From the NCBI RefSeq assembly GCF_900111745.1, contig NZ_FOIJ01000003.1:248001-312000 (forward strand): DNA of 64,000 nucleotides, given 5' to 3'. Under the pieces are notes generated by a model. The model was given only the letters and a program-made list of their open reading frames with translations. It ran no database searches and was not told the DNA's origin. The position numbers and the translations under genes were made by a program. The stretch is from Stigmatella erecta (lineage in GTDB: Bacteria > Myxococcota > Myxococcia > Myxococcales > Myxococcaceae). This document shows, one piece after another, positions 1 through 8,793 of the stretch; the stretch's first letter is position 1; every line of letters begins with the position of its first letter.

Positions 1-1
1 C

Positions 2-289
2 ATCCACCCGTACACGGACCTGCTCCTGCACGACCTGGGGCCGGGGCTCGCGGATGGCCGTCCGGATGGAATCGCCACCGGGCAGGAGTGGCGCACCGCG
101 CCGCTGTGGGGCCTGGGGCTCACCCAGACGGTGCTGCCCTACTCGGGCTACCTCCACGATGGCCGGGCCCGCACGCTGGAGGAGGCCATCCTCTGGCACG
201 GCGGCGAAGCGGAGCGCTCCCGGGAACAGTTCCGGAAGCTGCCGGTCAGCGACCGAACGGCGCTGGTGAAGTTCCTGGGCTCGCTCTGA
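2..289 (+). CDS. Di-haem peroxidase/oxidoreductase-like protein, C-terminal end (partial)
   Basis: Only the last 95 residues are present, because the gene enters from the left edge in frame 2. The visible part carries the W-R-T-A-P-L-W-G-L-G segment, then Y-L-H-D-G-R-A-R-T-L-E-E-A-I and W-H-G-G-E-A. This pattern is typical of the C-terminus of the di-haem cytochrome c oxidoreductases once called DUF1111 or putative thiol oxidoreductases, which are periplasmic c-type haem proteins related to bacterial cytochrome c peroxidase. The haem-binding CxxCH motifs would lie upstream of the window, so the enzyme class is inferred from this tail alone. The last 44 bases overlap the end of the convergent gene on the minus strand. 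Confidence 0.75.
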   Translation: MHPYTDLLLHDLGPGLADGRPDGIATGQEWRTAPLWGLGLTQTVLPYSGYLHDGRARTLEEAILWHGGEAERSREQFRKLPVSDRTALVKFLGSL

Positions 290-623
290 GCAGCCCCGAG
301 GCCTTCGAGAGCCGGCGGCGCACCTGCGTCACCACGCCCATCAAGGTATCGAGCCGCTGCAGCACCCGCTGCTCATCGGCCACCGAGAGCAGCGCGAAGG
401 GCGAGGGCTGCTCCGCCCCCAGCGCCTCGATGACCTCGGAGAAGTGCGCCTCCACGTCCCCCAGGGCATCGAGCCCTTCCCGGAGGTCATCCTCCAGGAG
501 CTCCACGAGCACCACCGCGTCCGCGCGGGCCGGGAGCGCCGCGGACAGGCTTTCCACGGCCTCACGCAGCGGATCACTCCGCGGGGTGGAGGGACGGGAG
601 AGGGCGGCAGCAAACGTCGGCAT
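246..623 (-). CDS. Small acidic helical protein, unknown function
   Basis: A 125-residue protein that I do not recognise. It has no signal peptide, membrane segment or cysteine. After a Ser/Pro-rich N-terminus it is predicted almost entirely helical, with a leucine- and acid-rich stretch at residues 20-70 and a basic helix near 95-110, so a small helical or coiled-coil fold is likely. The ATG at 623 has no clear ribosome-binding site. Its 3' end overlaps the end of the convergent peroxidase-like gene by 44 bases. That overlap and the low-complexity tail (S-P-G-T-S-P-A-P) mean the true stop region is less conserved than the core. It lies directly downstream of the inverted repeat that follows the secreted repeat protein. 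It could be spurious, but its codon use looks coding. Confidence 0.55.
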   Translation of the reverse strand: MPTFAAALSRPSTPRSDPLREAVESLSAALPARADAVVLVELLEDDLREGLDALGDVEAHFSEVIEALGAEQPSPFALLSVADEQRVLQRLDTLMGVVTQVRRRLSKASGLLRASPGTSPAPFGR

Positions 624-645
624 GAACAGGACGCTACAGCCCTGT

Positions 646-674
646 GGCCGGGGGTCAATTTTTCGCCCCCGGCC
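646..674. repeat. Perfect 9-bp inverted repeat between two minus-strand genes
   Basis: The arms GGCCGGGGG and CCCCCGGCC are perfectly complementary around an 11-base A/T-rich loop. The element lies 12 bases past the stop of the secreted repeat protein on the minus strand and upstream of the small helical gene. There is no T tract on either side, so it is at best a weak transcription terminator; an mRNA-stabilising hairpin is equally possible. Confidence 0.5.
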
Positions 675-685
675 CGGCCCGTCCT

Positions 686-2278
686 TTAGATGGAGGGAGG
701 CACCCCGGTACCCCCCGCCGGCGCGACGGTGGCCGGTGCGGGCGCCGCCCCCCCGACGAGCGGCGTCAAGGGAAACGCATTGGCCGGAGAGGGCGTGCCC
801 ACCAGGGCAGGCGCGGGCGCGGCATTGAGCGGCGCGGGCGTGCCCAGCAGCGGCGGCGCGTTCGCGGCGGTGAGCGGCGCGGGCGTGCCCAGCAGCGGCG
901 GCGTGGGAATCGTCACGTCCGTTCCGATGGGCGGAGCCGTCGCGATGATGCCCGGGCTGACCTGGGGCGAGCCCGCGAAGGAGAAGGTGGTGAAGTTGGG
1001 CGGGGAAATGGGCACCACGGTGAAGGAGCCCTGCGCAGGGGCGGTGCTCCCCGAGAAGCCCCCGATGGCCACCCCTGCCTCCGCGGGTGCCCCCGGCGGC
1101 GGTGCGCCCACCACGTCCCGGCTCTCCTCCGCGAACTCCGCTCCCGGCGCGAGCGTGCCGGGCATCACGCCGGAGATGTTGACGGACGGCGTCGGCGCGC
1201 CCCGGGTCGGGAACGAGCCACTGATGGTGTCCGGCGTCACCGCGCCTCGCCCCGCCGCTGGCGCAGAGACAGGGGTGAGGGTGGCCAGCGAGTCCGCCGA
1301 GCCCACCGCGACGCCGCTCCCCGTCCCCGCGTTGAAGCTGGGAATGACGGAGGGATCCGGAGACTCCGGGCCGCCGAGCGTCCCCGGGCCCACCGGGGTG
1401 ATGGGCCCACCGGGGAGCCCCGTCACCGTGGTGCCCTCCACGGTGAAGCCGCTGCCGCCCAGCCCCTCGCCCGGAGGCGAGGGCGGCGCCAGCGGCGTCC
1501 CCAGGCTCACGCCGCCCAGGGACGAGGCGAGGCTCATCGGATTCTGGGGCTGCTCGGAGACGTTCGGCACCTGGGCCAGGGACTTCAGCACCGTGCCGTC
1601 GAAGTTGATCTCCACGTCATCGAAGGACAGCTGCAGGAACCCCCGGGGCTCGACGTTGAGCGGCAGGTTCCACACGAGCACCTGAAGCTCCGCGTCGCCC
1701 GTGCGGGCCTGGGGCAGCGTGATGTGGGTGTCGTCATCGGCCTGGGCACCGTGCGACAGCGCCGCGGCGTGGATGACGGCCGAGTCCGTCACCAACCGTC
1801 CGTTGATCGACACGCGCCCCACGCCCCAGACGGCCGCGGCCGCATGCACCCGGGTGGTCGCCATCCAGCCGAGGCCGCTGTTGCCGTACACGTCCTGATC
1901 CACCAGGACGCCGCCGCCCACCGGGTGACCGGGCCGGGGAAGCGACCCAGCGGCCGCTGCCCCGGACACCTGGGCGGGCGGGAACCCGGGCTGGGTCAGC
2001 TCGATCTGATATTCGGAGGTGCCCAGCCGGAAGCGGGCCTCGACGCGGGCCTTGTCACCGTAGCTGGCGCTGGGATCCAACACCCGGTCCTCGACCGTCA
2101 GGCTGGCCGATCCGGTGCCGCGCTCCCAGAGGTTGGGGAAGGGAACCGTCCCCTGGGCGAAGAAGCCCGCCGAGGACGTCGTCCTGGCGCTGACCTCGCG
2201 CCCATCGAACGTCATGCCGCCTGGCGCCTGAGCGACCAGGAGACCCAGCATCATCGAGTTGAGAAGAGAACCCACCAT
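686..2278 (-). CDS. Secreted protein with tandem 15-residue Pro/Ala repeats
   Basis: A 530-residue exported protein of unknown function. The start was set at the ATG at 2278 because AAGGAGG lies 5 bases upstream (2284-2290); the longer frame begins at a GTG inside that ribosome-binding site. Residues 1-17 form a signal peptide ending near V-A-Q-A. Residues 20-200 look like one β-rich globular domain (alternating hydrophobic residues, W-N-L-P and L-S-F-D-D-V-E-I-N-F segments). After that the chain becomes low-complexity Pro/Gly/Ala/Thr-rich, probably an extended stalk, and ends in three 15-residue repeats built on P-L-L-G-T-P-A-P. The fold suggests a surface or periplasmic structural or adhesive role, but this is inference. 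It is downstream of the DUF507 gene with a 51-base gap, so it may be cotranscribed. Confidence 0.75.
   Translation of the reverse strand: MVGSLLNSMMLGLLVAQAPGGMTFDGREVSARTTSSAGFFAQGTVPFPNLWERGTGSASLTVEDRVLDPSASYGDKARVEARFRLGTSEYQIELTQPGFPPAQVSGAAAAGSLPRPGHPVGGGVLVDQDVYGNSGLGWMATTRVHAAAAVWGVGRVSINGRLVTDSAVIHAAALSHGAQADDDTHITLPQARTGDAELQVLVWNLPLNVEPRGFLQLSFDDVEINFDGTVLKSLAQVPNVSEQPQNPMSLASSLGGVSLGTPLAPPSPPGEGLGGSGFTVEGTTVTGLPGGPITPVGPGTLGGPESPDPSVIPSFNAGTGSGVAVGSADSLATLTPVSAPAAGRGAVTPDTISGSFPTRGAPTPSVNISGVMPGTLAPGAEFAEESRDVVGAPPPGAPAEAGVAIGGFSGSTAPAQGSFTVVPISPPNFTTFSFAGSPQVSPGIIATAPPIGTDVTIPTPPLLGTPAPLTAANAPPLLGTPAPLNAAPAPALVGTPSPANAFPLTPLVGGAAPAPATVAPAGGTGVPPSI
779..903 (-). repeat. Tandem 45-bp coding repeats (three copies, last one degenerate)
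   Basis: Two identical 33-base blocks at 826-858 and 871-903 lie exactly 45 bases apart and encode P-L-L-G-T-P-A-P-L. A third, diverged copy (A-L-V-G-T-P-S-P) follows towards the C-terminus at about 778-810. The 15-residue period is an in-frame minisatellite near the end of the secreted protein. Confidence 0.8.
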
Positions 2279-2329
2279 CGCTGCCTCCTTCCCCACAAGG
2301 TAGGCAGCGGGCCGGGGATTGGCAGCCGG

Positions 2330-2848
2330 CTAGATGAGGCCCCGGGCGCGGCGGATCTGCTCCACCGTCTTGTTGTACTCAATGTCGAAGGCGCTGGTGC
2401 CCTCCTGCAGGTGCTTCAGCCGCGAGCGCGCCTCCCGGTCGATCTCGTCGTCCACGTCGAGGTGCTTCTTCATCACGCTGAAAATCTTCACGCGCAGCAT
2501 ATTGTCTGCGGAGAACACTTCCTCGACGTTGCGGCTGATGAGCAGGAACTCAATCATCTGATTGATGACGTATTCGATGCCCTCGTCGCCCATCTTGAAG
2601 CCACGGACGTCGGCCATCTCACGCTTGACCTGGTTGAACTTGGAGTAGTCGTACCCCCGCCGTTCCAGGGCCTCGCGCGTGGCTTGATTCACGCGCTCCT
2701 CGTTGGCCAGGTACTCACGCATGATGGCCGACAGGTCCATCTCCGCGTCCGCCACCCGCATCGGCTCGACTTCGATGTCGCCATCCTGCATCAGCTGCTG
2801 GATGCACTCGCGAGAGATGATCGGGATCACCTTCGGATAGAGCCTCAT
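2330..2848 (-). CDS. DUF507 family protein
   Basis: A 172-residue protein of the DUF507 family, which is widespread in deltaproteobacteria and Aquificales and has no established function. The start M-R-L-Y-P-K-V-I-P at 2848 matches the usual family start; the open frame extends 25 codons further but that part looks non-coding. The sequence is two similar helical halves, with I-I-S-R-E near residue 13 and I-E-F-L-L-I-S-R-N near residue 100, consistent with the internal duplication of this family. There is no signal peptide or membrane segment, so it is probably cytoplasmic. It has its own promoter-like sequence (2894-2923) just past the uvrC terminator, so it is probably transcribed separately from the uvr genes. 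Confidence 0.85.
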   Translation of the reverse strand: MRLYPKVIPIISRECIQQLMQDGDIEVEPMRVADAEMDLSAIMREYLANEERVNQATREALERRGYDYSKFNQVKREMADVRGFKMGDEGIEYVINQMIEFLLISRNVEEVFSADNMLRVKIFSVMKKHLDVDDEIDREARSRLKHLQEGTSAFDIEYNKTVEQIRRARGLI

Positions 2849-2893
2849 GTGTCCACCCCTCACCTTGTCTTGCGTACTCGACGATTGCGGATC

Positions 2894-2923
2894 GCTATAA
2901 AACAGCGCCGTGTCCAGCCGCAA
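2894..2923 (-). promoter_or_regulatory. Putative sigma-70-type promoter of the DUF507 gene
   Basis: On the minus strand TTGCGG (2918-2923) and TATAGC (2894-2899) are separated by 18 bases, giving a start point near 2887 and a leader of about 40 bases to the ATG at 2848. The A/T-rich box stands out in a GC-rich background and lies immediately after the uvrC terminator. Confidence 0.5.
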
Positions 2924-2925
2924 TG

Positions 2926-2953
2926 AAAAATCCCTGGAACTTCGTGGTTCCAG
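2926..2953 (-). terminator. Intrinsic terminator of the uvrB-uvrC transcript
   Basis: Read on the minus strand, a 7-bp stem CTGGAAC/GTTCCAG with the loop CACGAA is followed by GGATTTTTC. The uvrC stop codon is 36 bases upstream. The stem is short but the T run is convincing for this GC content. Confidence 0.65.
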
Positions 2954-2989
2954 CGCACTTTCCGCTCTGAATTCCCGAGTGAAAATTAA

Positions 2990-4930
2990 TCACGCCGAGC
3001 CAGCTGGCGACCCTCCCTGTGAGGATTTTTCGCCTATTGCCGCGTCCGCATCGGCCAGCGAGGCCTCCCGCACCGGGTCCGCCGCATCTTCTTCCTCGTG
3101 GCCGTGAAGCCCCGCGTGGACGCGCTCGGCCAGCGACGGGCCCACCACTTCGGCGAGCTCCTCGATGCTGGCGTCGCTCACGCGCTTGAGCGAGCCAAAA
3201 TGACGCAGCAGCAACTTGCGCCGCCCCTCCCCCACCCCCGGAATGTCCTCCAGGGCCGAGTGGATGCGGCTCTTGCGCAGATCCTTGCGCTGGAAGGTGA
3301 TGGCGAACCGGTGCGCTTCGTCCCTCATGCGCGTGAGCATGAAGATTTCCGCTGAGTTCTGCGGCAACACGATGGGGTCCTTGCGACCCAGCACGAAGAT
3401 GCGCTCGGGGCTGCGGGCGCTCTCCGCATCGCGATCAAACACCTCTTGATCCCGGCTCTTGGCGAGGCCCACCACGTCCACGCCCTCCACGCCCAGGTCC
3501 TTCAGGGCCGCGTGGGCGCTGGCGAGCTGGCCCTTGCCGCCGTCGATGACCAGCAAATCCGGCAAGTCCTTCTCTTCCTGGCCCCGCTTGAGGCGGCGGG
3601 AGATGACTTCGTACATGCTGGCGAAGTCGTCCTGCTTCTCCAGGGTTTTGATCTTGTAGCGGCGGTAGCGGGACTTGTCGGTCTCCCCATCGGTGACGGC
3701 CACCTGGGAGGCGACGATGCTGGAGCCCTGGAAGTGCGAGATGTCGAAGCACTCCATGCGGCGCGGGTAATTGCGCAGGCCCAGCTTCTGCTGGAGCCGG
3801 CCGAGCACCGCATCCGTCTCGTCCTTGGTGCGCTTGCGCTCCACGAAGGACTGCTCGGCGTTCTTGTGCGCCATGAGCACCAGCTCGTGCTTCTCGCCGC
3901 GCTTGGGCACCAGCACGCGCACCTTCTGGCCCTTGCGCTCGGACAGGAGCGCCTCCAGCCCCTCCAACGACTCCGGCTCCAGCGGCAGCAGGACTTCCTC
4001 GGGCACGAAGCTGCCCTGGTCGTAATAGAGGTTCACGAAGGAGGCGAGCAGCTCCTCGTCGGGGAACTCCTGGCTGCCGAAGGGGAACGCCTGGCCCCCG
4101 TTGAGCCGGCCCTGCCGCACCCAGAGGACGTAGAAGAGGATGCGGTCGCCTTCCCGGAAGAAGGAGAAGACGTCCTGGTCCTTGAAGTCGGTGGTGGCCA
4201 CCTTCTGGCGCTCCAGGCTGCGCTCGATGGCCTGGAGCTGGTCGCGCAGGCGCGCGGCCTCCTCGAACTTCAGCTCGGAGGCGGCGCTGCGCATGCGCCC
4301 CCGGAGCCCATCCACCAGCTCGCCCGCCTTGCCCTCCAGGAACATCCCCACCTCGTCCACGCTGCGGCGGTAGTCCTCGGTCGGGACCGGGTAGACGCAC
4401 GGGGCCGGGCAGCGGCCGATCTGGTGCAGCAGACAGGGCCGCTTGCGGTTGGCCAGCACGTGGTCCGTGCAGGTGCGCAGGTGGAAGTAGCGGTTGATGA
4501 TGCGCAGCGTCTCGCGGATGGCGCCCGCGCTGGAGTACGGCCCGAAGTAGCGCGCCCCATCCCGCTCATACTTGCGCACCACCTCCAGCCGGGGGTACGG
4601 CTGGCTGCGGTCGAGCCGCAGGGAGATGAACTGCTTGTCGTCCTTGAGCAGGACGTTGAAGCGCGGCTTGTGCTTCTTGATGAGCTCGTTCTCGAGAAGC
4701 AGCGCTTCCTTCTCGTTGTGAACGAGCACCGTCTCGATGTCGCCCAGCATCGTGTCGAGCAGGGCGATGAAGGCGCGCGTGTCCCCGGTGCGGGTGAAGT
4801 ACGAGCGCACCCGGTTGCGCAGGTTCACCGCCTTGCCCACGTAGATGACGAGGCCCCGGCGGTCCTTCATCAGGTACACGCCGGGTTCGGTGGGCAACGA
4901 GTCCAGCTTTTCCTGGAGCCGGGCGTCCAT
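2990..4930 (-). CDS. uvrC: UvrABC excinuclease subunit C
   Basis: A 646-residue UvrC of normal length. It makes both incisions flanking a lesion once UvrB is loaded on DNA. Visible in order: the GIY-YIG nuclease (P-G-V-Y-L-M and I-Y-V-G-K-A, residues 15-35) for 3' incision; the UVR motif that binds UvrB (residues 205-240); the RNase H-like domain for 5' incision, starting at C-F-D-I-S-H near 392; and a C-terminal helix-hairpin-helix pair (D-I-P-G-V-G-E, near 562). The four-cysteine cluster with [13 protein letters not shown] near 165-180 is also present. It starts 9 bases after the uvrB stop, so the two are translated from one message. A terminator follows at 2926-2953. The last 40 residues are acidic and Ala-rich and are probably disordered. 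Confidence 0.97.
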   Translation of the reverse strand: MDARLQEKLDSLPTEPGVYLMKDRRGLVIYVGKAVNLRNRVRSYFTRTGDTRAFIALLDTMLGDIETVLVHNEKEALLLENELIKKHKPRFNVLLKDDKQFISLRLDRSQPYPRLEVVRKYERDGARYFGPYSSAGAIRETLRIINRYFHLRTCTDHVLANRKRPCLLHQIGRCPAPCVYPVPTEDYRRSVDEVGMFLEGKAGELVDGLRGRMRSAASELKFEEAARLRDQLQAIERSLERQKVATTDFKDQDVFSFFREGDRILFYVLWVRQGRLNGGQAFPFGSQEFPDEELLASFVNLYYDQGSFVPEEVLLPLEPESLEGLEALLSERKGQKVRVLVPKRGEKHELVLMAHKNAEQSFVERKRTKDETDAVLGRLQQKLGLRNYPRRMECFDISHFQGSSIVASQVAVTDGETDKSRYRRYKIKTLEKQDDFASMYEVISRRLKRGQEEKDLPDLLVIDGGKGQLASAHAALKDLGVEGVDVVGLAKSRDQEVFDRDAESARSPERIFVLGRKDPIVLPQNSAEIFMLTRMRDEAHRFAITFQRKDLRKSRIHSALEDIPGVGEGRRKLLLRHFGSLKRVSDASIEELAEVVGPSLAERVHAGLHGHEEEDAADPVREASLADADAAIGEKSSQGGSPAGSA

Positions 4931-4939
4931 GGCGGGGAC

Positions 4940-7033
4940 CTAGCGCTTCCTGCGGCCCTTGGCCGCGGGGCCTCTTCGGCCCTTCATGGCCGACGTGTCC
5001 TCGGCCTTGGGAGGAGGAGCCTGCAACAGCGAGCGGCTGGGCGGCTTGAGGCCCAGGTCCATGTCCTTGAGCAGCACGATGCGGTCCCGGTACTCCGCCG
5101 CCTTCTCGAACTGCATCTCGTCGGCGGCGTGCTGCATGTCCTTGGTGAACTGCTCGATGAGCCGCTTGATCTCCTTCGTGTCGAGCACGTCATTGGGCGC
5201 ATCGGCCGCCAGGGGCAGCGCGGTGGGGTCCGCGTCGTACTGGAGCGACAGGTCCAGGATGGCGCTCTTGACCGAGCGGGGCGTAATCCCGTGCTTCTCG
5301 TTGTAGGCGCGCTGCACCTCGCGGCGGCGGCTCGTCTCCTCGATGGCGAGCTTCATCGAGTCGGTCATCGCGTCCGAGTACATGATGACGTGCCCCTCCA
5401 CGTTGCGCGCCGCGCGGCCAATGGTCTGGATGAGCGACACGTGGCTGCGCAGGAAGCCCTCCTTGTCCGCATCGAGGATGGCCACCAGGGACACCTCGGG
5501 GATGTCCAGGCCTTCGCGCAGCAGGTTGATGCCCACCAGCACGTCGAACACGCCCCGGCGCAGGTCGCGGATGATGGCGGTGCGCTCGATGGCGCCGATG
5601 TCCGAGTGCAGGTAGCGCACCTTCACGCCCACGTCGGTGAAGTACTCGGTGAGGTCCTCCGCCATGCGCTTGGTGAGCGTGGTGGCCAGCACGCGCTCCT
5701 GCTTGGCCACGCGCTTGCGGACCTCCTCCAGCAGGTCATCCACCTGGTTGCGCGCCGGGCGCACCTCGACTTCCGGGTCCAACAAGCCCGTGGGGCGGAT
5801 GATCTGCTCGACCACCACGCCCTTGCTCTTCTGCAGCTCGTACTCGGCCGGGGTGGCGGAGACGAAGACGGCCTGCTGCACCATCTCCTCGAACTCGGTG
5901 AACTTCAGGGGCCGGTTGTCCAGGGCGCTGGGCAGCCGGAAGCCGTAGTTCACCAGCGTCTCCTTGCGCGAGCGGTCCCCCCGGTACATGGCGCCGATCT
6001 GCGAGACGGTCTGGTGGCTCTCGTCCACGAGCACGAGCATGTTCCGGGGGAAGTAGTCGATGAGGCACGGCGGCGGCTCGCCCGGGGCGCGGCCCGAGAA
6101 GTGCCGGGAGTAGTTCTCGATGCCGTTGCAGAACCCCACCTGCTCCATCATCTCCAGATCGAACATGGTGCGCTGCTCGAGCCGCTGGGCCTCCAGCAAC
6201 TTGCCCTCGCGCTTGAACTCCTGGAGCCGCTCGGACAGCTCGTCACGGATGGTCTGGATGGCCTTCTTCCGGGTGTCGCCCTCCGTGGCGTAGTGGCTCG
6301 CGGGGAAGATGACGATCTTGTCCAGCGAGCCCAGGGTGACGCCGCGCAGGGGGTCGAACTCGGTGATCTTCTCCACCTCGTCGCCGAAGAAGCTCACCCG
6401 GACGGCGCGCTCCTCCTCGTAGGCGGGAAAAACTTCGATGGTGTCGCCCCGGGCGCGGAAGGTGCCCCGGTGGAAGTCGAAGTCGTTGCGCTCGTACTGG
6501 CTCTCGATGAGCTTGCGCATGAGCGCGTCGCGGCCCAGCTCGGCCCCCAGGGTGACCGTGGCGGCCATGTCCACATAGGAGCGCGCGGCGCCCAGGCCGT
6601 AGATGCAGGACACGCTGGCCACGATGACCACGTCGTCCCGGATGCGCAGGCTGTGGGTGGCCGAGTGGCGCATGCGTTCGATCTCGTCATTGATGGACGA
6701 GTCCTTCTCGATGAAGGTGTCCGACGAGGGGACGTACGCCTCGGGCTGGTAATAGTCGTAGTACGAGACGAAGTACTCGACGGCGTTGTGCGGGAAGACC
6801 TCCTTGAACTCGCCGTACAGCTGGGCGGCCAGGGTCTTGTTGTGGGCGATGATGAGGGTGGGCCGCTGCACGTTGGCGATGAGGTTCGCCATGGTGAACG
6901 TCTTGCCCGAGCCCGTGACGCCGAGCAGGGTCTGGTAGCGGTCGCCCCGCAGCAGCCCCTCGGTCAGCTCCGCGATGGCCCTGGGCTGGTCGCCCTGCGG
7001 CGCGTGTGCACTGACGATCTGGAAGTCCGGCAT
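4940..7033 (-). CDS. uvrB: UvrABC excinuclease subunit B
   Basis: A 697-residue UvrB, the damage-verifying helicase-like subunit of nucleotide excision repair. Walker A G-V-T-G-S-G-K-T is at residues 38-45. The aromatic β-hairpin region ([16 protein letters not shown]) that clamps damaged DNA follows near 88-105. D-E-S-H near 340 is motif II, Q-x-x-G-R-A-A-R is motif VI, and the UVR motif binding UvrC is at about 635-670. The C-terminus is a short basic tail. The gene lies 79 bases after the M28 peptidase gene. There is no Shine-Dalgarno before the ATG, but a -10-like TTAAAT sits 10 bases upstream of it, which hints at a near-leaderless transcript in addition to read-through from cysS. Confidence 0.97.
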   Translation of the reverse strand: MPDFQIVSAHAPQGDQPRAIAELTEGLLRGDRYQTLLGVTGSGKTFTMANLIANVQRPTLIIAHNKTLAAQLYGEFKEVFPHNAVEYFVSYYDYYQPEAYVPSSDTFIEKDSSINDEIERMRHSATHSLRIRDDVVIVASVSCIYGLGAARSYVDMAATVTLGAELGRDALMRKLIESQYERNDFDFHRGTFRARGDTIEVFPAYEEERAVRVSFFGDEVEKITEFDPLRGVTLGSLDKIVIFPASHYATEGDTRKKAIQTIRDELSERLQEFKREGKLLEAQRLEQRTMFDLEMMEQVGFCNGIENYSRHFSGRAPGEPPPCLIDYFPRNMLVLVDESHQTVSQIGAMYRGDRSRKETLVNYGFRLPSALDNRPLKFTEFEEMVQQAVFVSATPAEYELQKSKGVVVEQIIRPTGLLDPEVEVRPARNQVDDLLEEVRKRVAKQERVLATTLTKRMAEDLTEYFTDVGVKVRYLHSDIGAIERTAIIRDLRRGVFDVLVGINLLREGLDIPEVSLVAILDADKEGFLRSHVSLIQTIGRAARNVEGHVIMYSDAMTDSMKLAIEETSRRREVQRAYNEKHGITPRSVKSAILDLSLQYDADPTALPLAADAPNDVLDTKEIKRLIEQFTKDMQHAADEMQFEKAAEYRDRIVLLKDMDLGLKPPSRSLLQAPPPKAEDTSAMKGRRGPAAKGRRKR

Positions 7034-7112
7034 GTTCTGGCTGATTTAACATCCGGCCGCACGGCAGGCTGTCCCTTCCTGCACGCCTGCCCTCCAGTGG
7101 ACGGACGCGGGG

Positions 7113-8774
7113 CTATTTCGCCCGCTTCAGGGCTTCCCGGCGGGGCGCCTCGAACTCGTCCCCGGGATTCCAGCGGGGCAGTTCCAGGGCCCGCGCCACG
7201 TGCGCGCCCAGCAGGAAGTAGAGCTGGGTGTCCTCCACCGCGCCGGACCAGTCCCACTCCGGACGCAGCTCGTCGGAGGCGTGGTGGTAGTGCTGCCCTT
7301 CCCACGTCTCCCGCTGCCGCGGGCCCCACCCTTCGGGCCTCCCCACGAAGTCCATGCCACTGCTGAAGTACGCCGCCGGGATGCCCCGCTTGGCGAAGCT
7401 GAATTGATCCGACCGGTAGAAGAACCCCCGGTCCACGAGGAGATCCCCCTTCACCACCCGCCCCTGGGCTCCGGCCAGCGCGGTGATGAGCCCATCGAGG
7501 TTGGACTTGCCCAGGCCGATGACGGTGACGTCCCTCGTCCGGCCGTTGATGTTGGCCCCATCGATGTTGATGTTGGCGGCCACGCGGCCCGCGGGAAACG
7601 GCAGGTGCCCGGCGAGGTACTCCGAGCCCAGGAGCCCTTGCTCCTCGGCGGCCACGGCGGCGAAGAGCACCGAGCGGCGGGGCGGCTTCGGCAGCGCCTG
7701 GAAGGCCCGGGCCACCGCGAGCAGCTCCGCCACGCCGGAGGCGTTGTCCACCGCGCCGTTGTAGATGGCGTCCTCGCCCGGCCGCGCATCCGCCTTCATG
7801 CCCAGGTGATCATGGTGGGCCGTGTAGAGCACGGCCTCCCCGGCCAGCCCAGGGTCGCTCCCGGGCAGCAGGCCGAGCACGTTGGCGGTGGGCCGGCGCC
7901 GGACCTGGTTCGCGAAGCGCGTGGACACCTTCACCCCGAGCGGCACGGGCCGGAACTCGCGCTGCTGGGCCGCCGCCACCAGGGCCTCCAGCTCCTGCCC
8001 TCCCAGCCGCACGAGCCGCCGCGTGGCGTCCTCGGTAGCCCACGCCTTCACCTGCAAGCGAGGCCCCCCGGAGGCGGGCAGCTCGAACTGCTCGCCCGTC
8101 CACGAGGATTGCACCACGCGCCAGGGATACCCCGCGCTGGGCGCCGTGTGCAGGAGGATGGCGCCCGCGGCGCCCATCTTCGCCGCCTGCAGGTACTTGT
8201 AGTCCCAGCGCCCGTACCAGAGCCGCGTCCGGCCCGCGAAGAGGTTGGGGTCTTCCGCCGGATCATTGTTGAGGATGAGCAGGGTCTTCCCCTGGAGGTC
8301 CACCCCCTTGAAGTCGTCCCACTGATACTCGGGCGCGACGATGCCGTAGCCCACGAACACCAGCTCCGAGTCCTTCAGCACCACCGGGGACGCCTGGACG
8401 CCGGCCCCCGCGATGAAGTCCTCGGGGAACTTCAGCTCCAGCCGCCCCGAGGCCGAGCGGAAGGCCAGCGTCTCCGGATGGCCCTCGAGCCCCACGAGCT
8501 CGAAGGGCTGCAGGTACGAGCCCTCCGGGCCTGCGGGCTTCAGCCCCAGCCCCTCGAACTGCGAGGCGATGTACGCCTGGGCCAGCGCATCGCCCCGCGT
8601 CCCCGGCGCCCGCCCCTCCAGGAGATCATGCGCGAGAAACCGCACATGGCTGATGAGCAGGGGCGCGCCGATGGCCTTCGCCGCGGCCTTTTCCTCGGAG
8701 AGCGTGAGCGGCACCCCTTGGGCCAGGCCCGGCAGGGCCAGCAGGCAGGCGAGCAGGCCGGACAGGCGCTTCAT
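7113..8774 (-). CDS. Exported M28 family metallopeptidase with PA domain
   Basis: A 553-residue exported zinc aminopeptidase-like enzyme (M28, aminopeptidase Y/S type). Residues 1-20 are a signal peptide (M-K-R-L-S-G-L-L-A-C, cleavage near A-Q-G). A protease-associated (PA) insert lies at about residues 130-250. The catalytic domain shows the zinc ligands in order: T-A-H-H-D-H-L-G, V-D-N-A-S-G-V, A-E-E-Q-G-L-L-G-S and I-N-I-D-G-A-N. A late histidine in Y-H-H-A-S-D would complete the co-catalytic pair. It probably digests peptides in the periplasm or outside the cell, which fits a predatory, proteolytic lifestyle. It begins 19 bases after the cysS stop, so the two genes are probably cotranscribed, although no functional link is evident. 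Confidence 0.9.
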   Translation of the reverse strand: MKRLSGLLACLLALPGLAQGVPLTLSEEKAAAKAIGAPLLISHVRFLAHDLLEGRAPGTRGDALAQAYIASQFEGLGLKPAGPEGSYLQPFELVGLEGHPETLAFRSASGRLELKFPEDFIAGAGVQASPVVLKDSELVFVGYGIVAPEYQWDDFKGVDLQGKTLLILNNDPAEDPNLFAGRTRLWYGRWDYKYLQAAKMGAAGAILLHTAPSAGYPWRVVQSSWTGEQFELPASGGPRLQVKAWATEDATRRLVRLGGQELEALVAAAQQREFRPVPLGVKVSTRFANQVRRRPTANVLGLLPGSDPGLAGEAVLYTAHHDHLGMKADARPGEDAIYNGAVDNASGVAELLAVARAFQALPKPPRRSVLFAAVAAEEQGLLGSEYLAGHLPFPAGRVAANINIDGANINGRTRDVTVIGLGKSNLDGLITALAGAQGRVVKGDLLVDRGFFYRSDQFSFAKRGIPAAYFSSGMDFVGRPEGWGPRQRETWEGQHYHHASDELRPEWDWSGAVEDTQLYFLLGAHVARALELPRWNPGDEFEAPRREALKRAK

Positions 8775-8793
8775 GGCGAAGGGCCCTGCGGGC

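Noticed and set aside
58-828. Open frames in the first 800 bases on the plus strand other than the peroxidase tail
   Set aside because: Arg/Ser/Pro-rich with no start signal; they follow third-codon GC bias of the real genes.
644-2926. Long plus-strand open frame (760 codons) opposite the secreted protein and DUF507 gene
   Set aside because: It is antisense to well supported genes and its composition (Arg/Gly/His-rich, no motif) is the usual shadow of GC-rich codon use.
3446-7366. 1306-codon plus-strand open frame opposite uvrC, uvrB and the M28 gene
   Set aside because: Shadow of the real genes: no recognisable domain and typical Leu/Val/His/Glu-rich antisense composition.
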